The translations under genes and the position numbers were made by a program. Positions 1 through 7,587 of a stretch of 29,295 bases of DNA are shown one piece after another. The stretch lies in the NCBI GenBank assembly GCA_910579495.1, contig CAJTVD010000020.1, positions 23,112 to 52,406 on the forward strand, written 5' to 3'. Each line of letters starts with the position of its first letter. Position 1 is the first letter of the stretch. The notes beneath the pieces were generated by a model that searched no databases, had not been told where the DNA came from, and saw only the letters and a program-made list of their open reading frames with translations. The DNA is from an uncultured Lachnospiraceae bacterium. GTDB taxonomy: Bacteria; Bacillota; Clostridia; Lachnospirales; Lachnospiraceae.

Positions 1-70
1 GCTTTTATATACAGGGGGACACCAGGGAAAGATGCCGGGGCGCTGAAAGGCAGGAAAGACGGAGGGAAAT

Positions 71-805
71 ATGTTAAGGATAGCGGTATGCGACGATGTT
101 CCATTTTATGTGGAAAAGTTGTCGGAAAGTATTAATGGCTGGGCCAAGCAAAGAAGGATGAATATCCAATTAAAAAAGTACAGGAACGGGGAGGAAGTAC
201 TGCTGGATTTTGAGGTGGACGGGGATTTTACGGCCATATTTATGGATATTGAACTGGGGGGTGTCAGCGGCATGGAGACGGCGGCACAGATCCGCCGGAA
301 GAACCAGTGGGTGAGCGTTGTATTCGTCTCCCAGCATGAAAAGTATTTAAAGCAGATGTTTGAGCTGTATCCGTCCCAGTATATTGGAAAGCCCTTTTCC
401 CGCAGGAAGGTGTATGAAGCCCTTGACCATGTGGTGGAGGACCAGCGGGTACGGTTTGAAAGCTATACCTTCCAGTATAACCGGACAACGTATACCGTCA
501 CTTTAAAAGATGTGCTTTATTTTGAAAGCCAGGGGCGGCGGGTAAAGGTGTGGATGGACGGCGGCAGGGAGTATGTTTTTTATGGGCGGCTGAACCTCCT
601 GGAAGAGAGCCTGTCTGTATACAACAGCCGTTTTATCAGGATCCACCAGTCCTATCTGGTAAACGGCAGGCAGATCGAGCGGTTCCAGCCAGGCTTTGTA
701 ACTATGCGCAATGGCAGCAGCCTTCCGGTGAGCAGGGAGAGGAGATATGAAATTGGGCAGCTTTATTCAGATATTTTGTCACAAAATGCCAAAAATTACA
801 TTTAA
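71..805 (+). CDS. LytTR-family response regulator (AgrA/LytR-like)
   Basis: This is a cytoplasmic DNA-binding response regulator of 244 residues. An N-terminal receiver domain covers about residues 1-120: the acidic pair is D8/D9, the phosphoacceptor is D59 in FMDIE, the conserved Ser is S87 and the lysine is K107 in GKPF. A LytTR DNA-binding domain follows at about 130-235, with the typical FESQGRRV and FIRIHQSYLVN motifs. The length is normal for the family. The ATG is preceded by GGAGGG at a good distance. No sensor kinase is adjacent in the window, so the signal is unknown; LytTR proteins commonly control exported peptides, competence or surface polysaccharide. The exopolysaccharide operon downstream is a plausible target, but that is inference. 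Confidence 0.92.
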   Translation: MLRIAVCDDVPFYVEKLSESINGWAKQRRMNIQLKKYRNGEEVLLDFEVDGDFTAIFMDIELGGVSGMETAAQIRRKNQWVSVVFVSQHEKYLKQMFELYPSQYIGKPFSRRKVYEALDHVVEDQRVRFESYTFQYNRTTYTVTLKDVLYFESQGRRVKVWMDGGREYVFYGRLNLLEESLSVYNSRFIRIHQSYLVNGRQIERFQPGFVTMRNGSSLPVSRERRYEIGQLYSDILSQNAKNYI

Positions 806-904
806 AGCTGTTGTTTGTTACATTAACGGGAAAAATAAGGGGCAGAAATTATAATGAAACCAGAGCTTATAGATAAGCCAAAAATTTCTAATTATTTCTT
901 ATAT

Positions 905-924
905 AGGCAGGGGATCCCCTGCCT
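905..924. repeat. Perfect 20-bp palindrome, possible terminator or binding site
   Basis: AGGCAGGGGATCCCCTGCCT is a perfect palindrome with 10-bp arms and no spacer. It lies 100 bp after the first LytTR gene. It can form a GC-rich hairpin, but only a mixed GTTGT tract follows, so termination would be weak. A dimeric regulator site is the alternative. Confidence 0.4.
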
Positions 925-1009
925 GTTGTCTGTGGCAGATACGGGAATTTATTAATATTTTGTAAAAAAATAGCAAAACTATAATTGATTAGATATATCA
1001 TTTTTGCGG

Positions 1010-1042
1010 TTGGTTTTCGAACGAAAATTCTTTATATACAAT
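1010..1042 (+). promoter_or_regulatory. Promoter and putative operator of the XRE gene
   Basis: TTGGTT (1010-1015) and TATATA (1033-1038) are spaced by 17 bp, 42 bp before the gene start. The spacer holds the inverted repeat TTTTCG-AA-CGAAAA (1014-1027), where a repressor would block RNA polymerase. Autoregulation by the XRE protein is inferred from this position. The 806-1079 gap is otherwise AT-rich and carries only the 905-924 palindrome. Confidence 0.45.
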
Positions 1043-1079
1043 AATTTTTGGACTTTATAGAAAGACAGGAGGATGCAGC

Positions 1080-1448
1080 TTGAAAGTAGATTATAAAGAC
1101 CTGGGAGCAAGGATTAAAAAGAAAAGAGAGGAAGTGGGGATGTCTCAGGCAGAGCTGGCATCTTTGGCTGAACTTTCAACACAGCATATCAGCAATGTTG
1201 AGAATGCCAGAAGCAAGGTGGGGCTTGAAAAACTGGTGGTAATAGCAAATGTGCTGAACTGTTCTGTGGATGAGCTTTTGTGCGGCAGTATGAGGGCAGG
1301 CAGCCGGTCGGTATACAGTAATGAGATCGCAGAAATCATAGAAGAGTTTTCGGATGCGGAAATGCGCGTGCTTCCGGCTTTTTTAAGGAACCTTGACCAT
1401 ATGTACAGCCTGCTGAAACGCACCATGGATGAGGCTGTGAATGAATAA
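1080..1448 (+). CDS. XRE/Cro-C1-type transcriptional regulator
   Basis: This is a 122-residue protein with one helix-turn-helix_3 domain at about residues 7-63. The turn is visible in GMSQAELASLAELSTQHISN, and the domain ends with the characteristic LNCSVDELLCG. The C-terminal 55 residues are helical and may dimerise. The start is TTG, chosen because AGGAGG lies at 1066-1071 and no ATG occurs until codon 21. It is probably a repressor, possibly of its own promoter, where an inverted repeat lies between the -35 and -10 boxes. It sits between two LytTR genes, a context resembling SinR-like control of matrix genes, but there is no specific evidence for that. Confidence 0.88.
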   Translation: MKVDYKDLGARIKKKREEVGMSQAELASLAELSTQHISNVENARSKVGLEKLVVIANVLNCSVDELLCGSMRAGSRSVYSNEIAEIIEEFSDAEMRVLPAFLRNLDHMYSLLKRTMDEAVNE

Positions 1449-1499
1449 AAGGGAAAGGCAAAAAGAGCTATAGTTCGCAATGCCTTCTGTTTTAGAGGG

Positions 1500-1528
1500 T
1501 TTACAGGAAATGGCAGGTGCCCTATCAT
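1500..1528 (+). promoter_or_regulatory. Putative sigma-70 promoter of the second LytTR gene
   Basis: TTTACA (1500-1505) and TATCAT (1523-1528) are separated by 17 bp and lie 50 bp before the chosen ATG at 1578. The boxes are moderate matches. Confidence 0.4.
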
Positions 1529-1577
1529 TTTATCTATATGCTTTGTGGGGACATACATATGGATAAGGGGTGAGGGG

Positions 1578-2285
1578 ATGCTGAAGATAGCAATATGTGA
1601 CAGTGAAAGCCAGTATGCGCAGGAACTGGGAAGATGCATAGGCACCTGGGCGGCCAATGCCGGGTACAACGTGAAGGTGAAGACATTCAGCCACGGGGAC
1701 CTGCTTTTATCCTGCCTTCAGGAAAAGGGCATGTTCGATCTTATTTTTCTGGACATTGAAAAGGATACAGGGAGCGGCTTGCAGACAGCCGCCAGGATCA
1801 GGGAGAGAGACTTTATCACCTCCATTGTTTTTGTTTCCTGGTATGATTACTATAAAGAAGCATATGAAGCGCATCCTTTTTATTTCCTGCATAAGCCGGC
1901 AAACCCTGCGAAGGTGGGGGAAATCCTGGATGCCTATATGAAGATGAGGTATCAGGATATAGAGACGTTTACTTTTGGGATCAATAAAGCCCAGTATAAC
2001 CTGCGGCTGAATGATATTATGTATTTTTACAGTGAGCGGAGGCATGTGAACGCGGTCTGCAAGGACAGGCAGTATACCTTTTACGGGAAACTGGGCGAGG
2101 TCCAAAGGAGGCTGGAGGAAAAAACAAACCGGTTTTTGCGGATCCACCAGTCTTTCCTGGTGAATATGAAATTTGTAAAAGAGTACCGGTACAGCGAGTT
2201 GGTGATGTACACCGGGGAGGCGCTGTATATCAGCAAGGAAAACCGGAAGAAGATGCGGGATATCCATTCACTGCTGCTGGAATAA
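1578..2285 (+). CDS. LytTR-family response regulator, second copy
   Basis: This is a paralogue of the first gene, 235 residues from the ATG at 1578. That start was chosen over a start 33 bp upstream because GAGGGG immediately precedes it and because the protein then begins MLKIAICD, aligning with the first copy's MLRIAVCD. The receiver phosphoacceptor is D59 (FLDIE), S87 is conserved and K106 sits in HKP. The second acidic residue of the metal-binding pair is Ser9 followed by Glu10, rather than the usual Asp-Asp, so Mg2+ binding or phosphorylation may be altered. The LytTR domain is at about 128-232 (FLRIHQSFLVN). No kinase is adjacent. A terminator follows directly, so it is not transcribed with the glycosyltransferase operon. 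Confidence 0.9.
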   Translation: MLKIAICDSESQYAQELGRCIGTWAANAGYNVKVKTFSHGDLLLSCLQEKGMFDLIFLDIEKDTGSGLQTAARIRERDFITSIVFVSWYDYYKEAYEAHPFYFLHKPANPAKVGEILDAYMKMRYQDIETFTFGINKAQYNLRLNDIMYFYSERRHVNAVCKDRQYTFYGKLGEVQRRLEEKTNRFLRIHQSFLVNMKFVKEYRYSELVMYTGEALYISKENRKKMRDIHSLLLE

Positions 2286-2288
2286 AAA

Positions 2289-2325
2289 ACTGTCTGTGTG
2301 GGGCTGCTATACAGGCAGTCTTTTT
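2289..2325 (+). terminator. Intrinsic terminator after the second LytTR gene
   Basis: ACTGTCTGT (2289-2297) pairs with ACAGGCAGT (2311-2319) as a 9-bp stem with one G-U pair. CTTTTTG follows. The 5' arm is preceded by a run of A. Confidence 0.75.
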
Positions 2326-2326
2326 G

Positions 2327-2355
2327 TTGTGATATTTATTTTTGTGTGATAGAAT
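2327..2355 (+). promoter_or_regulatory. Promoter of the exopolysaccharide operon
   Basis: TTGTGA (2327-2332), a 17-bp spacer and TAGAAT (2350-2355) with an upstream TG extended -10 element. It starts just after the terminator's T-run, 40 bp before the first glycosyltransferase ATG. Confidence 0.6.
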
Positions 2356-2395
2356 ATAAGGCGGAAAGAAAATCTAAGGCCCAAAAGGATGAATT

Positions 2396-3325
2396 ATGAA
2401 ATTACTAAGCGCAGTGGTCCCCTGCTATAATGAGGAAGAGAATGTTGCCGATTTCTATCGGGAATTTATAAAGAATGAAGGTTTTTTTAAGGAAAAAGAG
2501 ATAGAGCTGGAGCTTTGGTATATAGACGACGGTTCCGGGGATAATACGGCAGGAGAGGTAAAAAAGCTGGCGGAGGCTGACCGGCGGGTGCATTTCCTTT
2601 CCTTTTCCAGAAATTTCGGGAAGGAAGCAGCAATTTATGCGGGGCTGCAGAAGGCAAGGGGGGACTATGTGGTGTTCCTGGACGCGGATCTCCAGGACCC
2701 GCCCTCTTTGCTGCCGGAGATGTATGGTTACCTGGAGCAGGGATATGATTCGGTAGCTACCAGGCGGGTAAGCCGGAAGGGGGAACCTCCCATCCGGTCC
2801 CTTTTTGCAAGGATGTTTTACCGGCTGATGAAGAAAATTTCCCGCACGGAGATTATGGACGGGGCAAGGGATTACCGGCTGATGACCAGGAAGGTAGTGG
2901 ATGCCATTTTAGCCATGCCGGAATATAACCGGTTCAGCAAGGGGATTTTCGGCTGGGTGGGGTTTGGCACCAAATGGCTGGAATTTGAAAACATTGAGCG
3001 CAAAAAGGGAGAGACCAAGTGGTCGTTTTGGAAGCTGTTTCTGTATTCCCTGGACGGCATCACGGCCTTTTCCACAGCCCCTTTGGCATTTGCGGCCTTT
3101 ATGGGGGTGCTCTTTTGCCTGGCGGCCTTTGGGCTGATTATTGTTACAATTGTAAGGAAAGCCATCTTTGGCGACCCCACTTCCGGGTGGCCCTCCCTGG
3201 TGTGCATTATTTCCCTGATCAGCGGGGTACAGCTTTTCTGCCTGGGGATTGTGGGACAGTATCTTGCCAAAACCTATATGGAAGTGAAAAGGCGCCCGAT
3301 TTATCTTGTGAAAGAGGAAATTTAG
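2396..3325 (+). CDS. GT2 glycosyltransferase, GtrB/DPM1-like, membrane-anchored
   Basis: This is a 309-residue family 2 glycosyltransferase. The N-terminal GT-A domain begins LLSAVVPCYNEEENV, has YIDDGSGDNT for nucleotide binding and DADLQDPP for the metal site. Two C-terminal membrane helices lie at about residues 225-250 and 262-290, followed by a short basic tail. This is the architecture of GtrB/CsbB/dolichol-phosphate-mannose-synthase-like enzymes, which load a sugar from a nucleotide donor onto polyprenyl phosphate at the inner face of the membrane. AAGGA precedes the ATG by 6 nt. It is first in the exopolysaccharide operon; the next gene starts directly after its stop codon. The lipid-linked sugar could decorate the polymer outside the cell, but no GT-C partner was seen in the window. 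Confidence 0.9.
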   Translation: MKLLSAVVPCYNEEENVADFYREFIKNEGFFKEKEIELELWYIDDGSGDNTAGEVKKLAEADRRVHFLSFSRNFGKEAAIYAGLQKARGDYVVFLDADLQDPPSLLPEMYGYLEQGYDSVATRRVSRKGEPPIRSLFARMFYRLMKKISRTEIMDGARDYRLMTRKVVDAILAMPEYNRFSKGIFGWVGFGTKWLEFENIERKKGETKWSFWKLFLYSLDGITAFSTAPLAFAAFMGVLFCLAAFGLIIVTIVRKAIFGDPTSGWPSLVCIISLISGVQLFCLGIVGQYLAKTYMEVKRRPIYLVKEEI

Positions 3326-4156
3326 ATGAAAAAGCCGCAGGGGCTTGTAAGCATTATTGTCCCGGTGTACAATGCCGGTAACTATATAGAGGAAACCATT
3401 GCCATGGTCTGCGCCCAGACCTATAAGGACTGGGAGCTGATACTGGTGGACGATAATTCCGCCGACGACAGTGTCCCGAAAATAGAACGCTTCCTTGAAG
3501 GGTATGGAAAACGCCGGGAGGCGGAGGAGCCTTCCAGGATAGAAAGCGCCGGATGGGATTTGGGGGGAAATGGGGGGCAGGCCCGCCTGGTACGGAAAAA
3601 GGAAAACCAGGGGGCGGCAAGGGCAAGGAATACAGGGATTGGACTGGCCAGGGGAAGGTACATTGCCTTTCTTGACGCGGACGATATCTGGCTGCCGGAG
3701 AAGCTGGAAAAGGAGATGGCTTTCATGGCCAAGGCCCAGGCGGCTTTCGTGTTCACCGCCTATGAGTTCGGGGATGAAAACGCGGCTGCCACGGGGAAGG
3801 TGGTCCATGTGCCGGCACAGCTTACCTATCGGGAGGCCCTCTCCCGCACTGTGATCTTCACCACCACGGTGCTTTTGGATACAGAGCGGACCGGGCGGGA
3901 GCTGATCCTGATGCCGGAGGTAAAAAGCGAGGACACTGCTACCTGGTGGAAGCTGCTGCGCAGCGGCTTTACCGCATACGGGCTGGACGAGCCCCTGGCC
4001 ATATACAGAAGGCCTGCCAGGTCCTTATCCTCCAACAAGCTGGAGGCAATCAGGCGGATATGGAACCTGTACAGGAGGCAGGAAGGGCTTTCTTGCTTTT
4101 ATAGCTGTTATAACCTGGTTTTCTGGGCCTTGCGGGCGACCCTTAGGAGGCTTTAG
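3326..4156 (+). CDS. GT2 glycosyltransferase, TuaG/EpsE-like
   Basis: This is a 276-residue soluble GT-A enzyme that would add a sugar to the lipid-linked repeat unit at the cytoplasmic membrane face. Visible motifs are SIIVPVYNAGNYIEETI, LVDDNSADDS, NQGAARARNTG and FLDADDIW with the DxD-type metal site. Downstream are SEDTATWW, probably carrying the catalytic acid, and YRRPARSLSSNK. The C-terminal half resembles TuaG-type enzymes. About 25 Gly/Arg/Glu-rich residues (roughly 55-80) are inserted between the second and third strands, longer than usual. The ATG abuts the TAG of the preceding gene, so translation is probably coupled. The sugar transferred cannot be told from sequence. Confidence 0.9.
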   Translation: MKKPQGLVSIIVPVYNAGNYIEETIAMVCAQTYKDWELILVDDNSADDSVPKIERFLEGYGKRREAEEPSRIESAGWDLGGNGGQARLVRKKENQGAARARNTGIGLARGRYIAFLDADDIWLPEKLEKEMAFMAKAQAAFVFTAYEFGDENAAATGKVVHVPAQLTYREALSRTVIFTTTVLLDTERTGRELILMPEVKSEDTATWWKLLRSGFTAYGLDEPLAIYRRPARSLSSNKLEAIRRIWNLYRRQEGLSCFYSCYNLVFWALRATLRRL

Positions 4157-4169
4157 GAGAGGTGTATAA

Positions 4170-5606
4170 GTGAAACGTTTTGAATCCATAAAAAGAATTG
4201 CGGTATTGTGGATGAGCTTTGTGGGGCTGCTCATGCAGGTAGGCGTTTATGCTTTTCTGTGGCTGCGGTATTATTACCCTATGGTAAGCAATTTCACAAG
4301 GCGCCTGAAGTTTTACCGGAACGGGCATTTTTTGATGCTGGGGATCTATCTGTTGCTGCTGTTTTTCTTTACCAACACCTATGGCGGGATGAAGATTGGC
4401 TATTTAAAGCCTATGGACGTATTCCTGTCCCAGATGTTTTCACTGCTAATTGTTAATATAATTACATATTTTCAGATTTCCCTGATGAATAACTGGCTGG
4501 TCCCAGTGGACGGTTTCCTGGCGGCGATGTTGCTCCAGCTTCTTATTGCGGCACTGTGGTCCTTTTTCTGCAATGCCCTCTACCAGAGGGTTTTCCCCCC
4601 AAGAAAAATGCTGCTGGTACACGGGGAGCGGGAAATAGATGATATATTGCATAAATTTGAATCCCGGCGGGATAAATATAAAATTACCAGATGCATGGAT
4701 GTGCGGGAAGGGCTGGGGAAGGTGGAGCAGGAGATCCTGGAGGGCTATGGGGCCGTGGTGCTCTGGGATATTTCCACCGGGGAGAGGAACCATCTTTTGA
4801 AATATTGCTACAGCAGGTCGGTCCGGGTGTACACCATGCCCAAAATACCGGACGTGCTGATGAAAGGTTCGGAGCAGCTCCATCTTTTTGATACCCCCAT
4901 CTTCCTTACCAGGGAGTATGCCCTGACATTGGAGCAGCGGGCAGCGAAAAGGGCCATTGACCTTGTGTGTTCTTTGCTGCTGCTGGTCATTGGCTCCCCT
5001 TTTATGCTGGCAACTGCCGCTGTGATCAAGTGCTATGATGGCGGGCCGGTGCTTTATAAACAGGTCCGCTGTACCAGGGACGGCAGGAAGTTTGAGATTT
5101 TAAAGTTCAGGAGTATGCGGGTGGATGCGGAAAAGGACGGAGTGGCAAGGCTGGCGGCCAGGAATGACGGCCGGGTCACCCCTGTGGGGAAATTCATACG
5201 TGCCGTGCGGATTGACGAGCTTCCCCAGCTTTTTAATATCTTAAAAGGGGATATGTCTTTTATCGGGCCAAGGCCGGAGCGGCCGGAAATCATCCGGCAG
5301 TATTTGGAGGACATGCCGGAGTTTGCATTCCGGATGAAAGTAAAGGCGGGGCTTGCCGGATATGCCCAGGTTTACGGAAAATATAACACCACTCCTTATG
5401 ATAAACTGAAGCTTGACCTGACTTATATCGAAAATTATACTGTGTGGCTGGACCTGAAACTGATGCTCCTTACTTTGAAGATTCTGATCAGGCCAGAGAG
5501 CACGGAGGGGATAGACCAGATGCAGGTAACGGCCATGAAGAAGCCAAAGGCAGGGGATGGGGGGCGCACCCTTGGGGAAAATGGGAATGAAAATGGAGAA
5601 GAATGA
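4170..5606 (+). CDS. Polyprenyl-phosphate sugar-1-phosphate transferase (WbaP/WcaJ-type)
   Basis: This 478-residue membrane enzyme starts repeat-unit synthesis by moving a sugar-1-phosphate from a nucleotide sugar to undecaprenyl phosphate. Four N-terminal membrane helices lie within about residues 8-140. A cytoplasmic CoA-binding-like region follows. The C-terminal bacterial sugar transferase domain (about 265-460) has a hydrophobic re-entrant helix, the block FEILKFRSM, the acidic-arginine motif RIDELPQLFNILKGDMSFIG and PRPERPE, then a GLAGYAQVYGKY block. These are the hallmarks of the family, and the length is typical. GTG is the start, with AGGAGAGG upstream. This is the priming enzyme that identifies the operon as a Wzy-type polysaccharide locus. 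Confidence 0.94.
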   Translation: MKRFESIKRIAVLWMSFVGLLMQVGVYAFLWLRYYYPMVSNFTRRLKFYRNGHFLMLGIYLLLLFFFTNTYGGMKIGYLKPMDVFLSQMFSLLIVNIITYFQISLMNNWLVPVDGFLAAMLLQLLIAALWSFFCNALYQRVFPPRKMLLVHGEREIDDILHKFESRRDKYKITRCMDVREGLGKVEQEILEGYGAVVLWDISTGERNHLLKYCYSRSVRVYTMPKIPDVLMKGSEQLHLFDTPIFLTREYALTLEQRAAKRAIDLVCSLLLLVIGSPFMLATAAVIKCYDGGPVLYKQVRCTRDGRKFEILKFRSMRVDAEKDGVARLAARNDGRVTPVGKFIRAVRIDELPQLFNILKGDMSFIGPRPERPEIIRQYLEDMPEFAFRMKVKAGLAGYAQVYGKYNTTPYDKLKLDLTYIENYTVWLDLKLMLLTLKILIRPESTEGIDQMQVTAMKKPKAGDGGRTLGENGNENGEE

Positions 5607-6729
5607 AGAATATTTAAACAGGGGAATGGATTTAAAGAGGATCGTGCTCTATGTGCAGAGGAAGCTGTGGCTGGTAGTCATGCTGTCAGTCCTTGGGGCG
5701 ACCCTTGGGGGCGTGGTTTACCAGGTGGTGCGTTCCATGAAAATGCCAGTGGCCTATGAGGCAGTATCCAAGCTTTATGTGAGCTTTGGGCATGACGAAA
5801 GCGGGGAAGTGTACCAGTATTACAACGGGTATACCTGGAACGACCTGCTGGATACGGATCCCATACTGGATATTGTTATGAGCGTGCTGCCCGGCTATGA
5901 GAGGGACGCGGTGCGGGAGGCTACCCGGGCGGAAATTTTGTCAGATATCCGCCTTTTGACCATTACGGTAACAGGGGAGAACGAGAAGTTTGTCCGGGAG
6001 GTGAAAAGCGCAGTGGAAAACGGCCTGAAGGAGTACGCCAGGGAGAGCCAGGAACTGGAGCAGATTAAGGTCCTGCGCTCCGGCGTGCCGGAGCGGGTCT
6101 TCTGGGATGACAGGACCACCTCTGCCTGTGTTTTGGGGGCGGTGGTCCTGTGCCTGCTGGCCTTTGGGGTGATCAGTTTTCATTATGTGCTGGATGAGGC
6201 AGTGTATGTCCAGCAGGACATTGAAGAGCGGTATGGCTATAAGGCGCTGGGAATCCTTACCCGCAACCAGAAAGGCTTACAGCCCTATGCCAGGGAGCTG
6301 AAGGCCAACATCCACTATCTGATGGGGGATGTGAGGGAGCTGGTGATACTGGATATGGACAACCACACAGAGCACCGGCGGATGGAACTGGAACGGCTCT
6401 TAAACGGAGAAGATACGGACGATGTTTTCGGCGGCACGGTGCATAAGGAAGAAGAAGAGGAATTTGGCTGGCATATCAGGCAGGGGCAAGAAGAACAGGA
6501 AAAGGAAGGGCAGTGGAAGGTGACTGCCTATGGGGAGAATATTCTCTCCGGGGAGGAATGCCGCAGCATCAGGCAAAAGGGGGGCGTGGTATTGCTCCTG
6601 CCTTTTGGCGTGGACGTTGGGCGCAGGACTTCCCGGGTACTGAGCTTTTTGGGCAACCAGGACTGTAAGGTGCTGGGGATGGTCATTTCCCAGGCGGATG
6701 AGGAATTTTTAAACAGGTATTTTGCCTAG
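5557..6729 (+). CDS. Wzz/CapA-like chain-length protein with vestigial BY-kinase domain
   Basis: This membrane protein probably sets polysaccharide chain length. A Wzz N-terminal domain has TM1 at about residues 37-58, an extracytoplasmic region, and TM2 at about 188-208. After TM2 the order of a fused tyrosine autokinase can still be followed: a linker (VQQDIEERYGYKALGIL), the ELKANIHYL helix, a strand VRELVILDM, and near the end GGVVLLLPF and CKVLGMVIS. However, the position of the Walker A loop reads DMDNHTEHRR instead of GxxGxGKS/T, and no Walker A' or B aspartates or tyrosine cluster are visible. The start is uncertain: ATG at 5557, 5581, 5587 and 5593 are all in frame and all overlap the preceding gene. 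None has a strong ribosome site. Confidence 0.8.
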   Translation: MGGAPLGKMGMKMEKNEEYLNRGMDLKRIVLYVQRKLWLVVMLSVLGATLGGVVYQVVRSMKMPVAYEAVSKLYVSFGHDESGEVYQYYNGYTWNDLLDTDPILDIVMSVLPGYERDAVREATRAEILSDIRLLTITVTGENEKFVREVKSAVENGLKEYARESQELEQIKVLRSGVPERVFWDDRTTSACVLGAVVLCLLAFGVISFHYVLDEAVYVQQDIEERYGYKALGILTRNQKGLQPYARELKANIHYLMGDVRELVILDMDNHTEHRRMELERLLNGEDTDDVFGGTVHKEEEEEFGWHIRQGQEEQEKEGQWKVTAYGENILSGEECRSIRQKGGVVLLLPFGVDVGRRTSRVLSFLGNQDCKVLGMVISQADEEFLNRYFA

Positions 6730-6787
6730 CCGCGGGGCCTGCCCTGCCATTGGGCAATGGCTCTTAAGAAAACGGGAGGGATGGAAA

Positions 6788-7576
6788 GTGAAACTGCAGG
6801 TATTGGTGTCGGCGGTGGAGAAGGACGTGGAGAGCCTTCCGGGGAAGATGGGGCTGGAAACGGATGCGGTGGTGGTAAACCAGTGCCAGGGCTATGGCTA
6901 TTTGGAATACCAACATAAGGGCAGGCGCATCCAGTGTTTTTCCATGGCGGAGCGGGGGGTAGGGCTTAGCAGGAACACTGCCCTTTTCCATGCCAGCGGG
7001 GATATTTGTTTATTTTCCGATGAAGATATTGTGCTCTATCCGGGATACGAGAAAGCTGTGCTGGCGGCTTTTGAGGAAAATCCCGATGGGGATATCATTA
7101 CCTTTAATTTTAAGGTTGACCCTTCCAGGGCAACTTACTATAACAAAGAAAAAAAGAGGATCCGCTGGTATAATTACGGGCGGTATCCCACCTATGCGGT
7201 GGCGGCGAGGCTTGAGGCCCTGCGCCGGGCAAACGTAAGCTTTTCCCTGCTTTTTGGCGGCGGGGCCAGGTACAGCAATGGGGAGGACAGCCTGTTTTTG
7301 CACGACTGCCTGAAAAAGGGGCTCCATTTATACGGGGTAACAGAGGAAATCGGGGAGGAAGTTTACAGGGAATCCACCTGGTTCCAGGGATACAATGAGA
7401 AGTTTTTTGTGGACAGAGGGGTTTTGTACCACTATCTTTACGGCGGCCTGGGAAAGCTTTTTTCCCTGCGTTTTCTCTGCGCCCACAGAAGGGAAATGCT
7501 TGGGGAGATGTCTTTTGGGAAAGCCTATGGGCTGATGAAGCGGGGGCTTAAAGAAGGAAGAAGCAGGAGAGACTAG
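6788..7576 (+). CDS. GT2-like glycosyltransferase
   Basis: This is a 262-residue GT-A protein, probably adding a further sugar to the repeat unit. It lacks the classical N-terminal VxVIIPxYN motif and begins KLQVLVSAVEKD. It does show an arginine segment (GLSRNTALFHASGD), the metal-binding SDED at about residues 78-81, and GEDSLFLHDCLKKG where GT2 enzymes carry their ED catalytic motif. The GTG at 6788 was preferred because GGGAGGG precedes it. An in-frame TTG at 6722 lies inside the preceding gene and has no ribosome site. The neighbouring polymerase follows after 11 bp. The sugar specificity is unknown. Confidence 0.8.
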   Translation: MKLQVLVSAVEKDVESLPGKMGLETDAVVVNQCQGYGYLEYQHKGRRIQCFSMAERGVGLSRNTALFHASGDICLFSDEDIVLYPGYEKAVLAAFEENPDGDIITFNFKVDPSRATYYNKEKKRIRWYNYGRYPTYAVAARLEALRRANVSFSLLFGGGARYSNGEDSLFLHDCLKKGLHLYGVTEEIGEEVYRESTWFQGYNEKFFVDRGVLYHYLYGGLGKLFSLRFLCAHRREMLGEMSFGKAYGLMKRGLKEGRSRRD

Positions 7577-7587
7577 GGGAGGTTAAC

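Noticed and set aside
2909..3808. A 299-codon open frame on the minus strand
   Set aside because: It lies antisense to two glycosyltransferase genes with clear motifs, has low-complexity Pro/His/Gly composition and no ribosome site. It is a by-product of codon bias.
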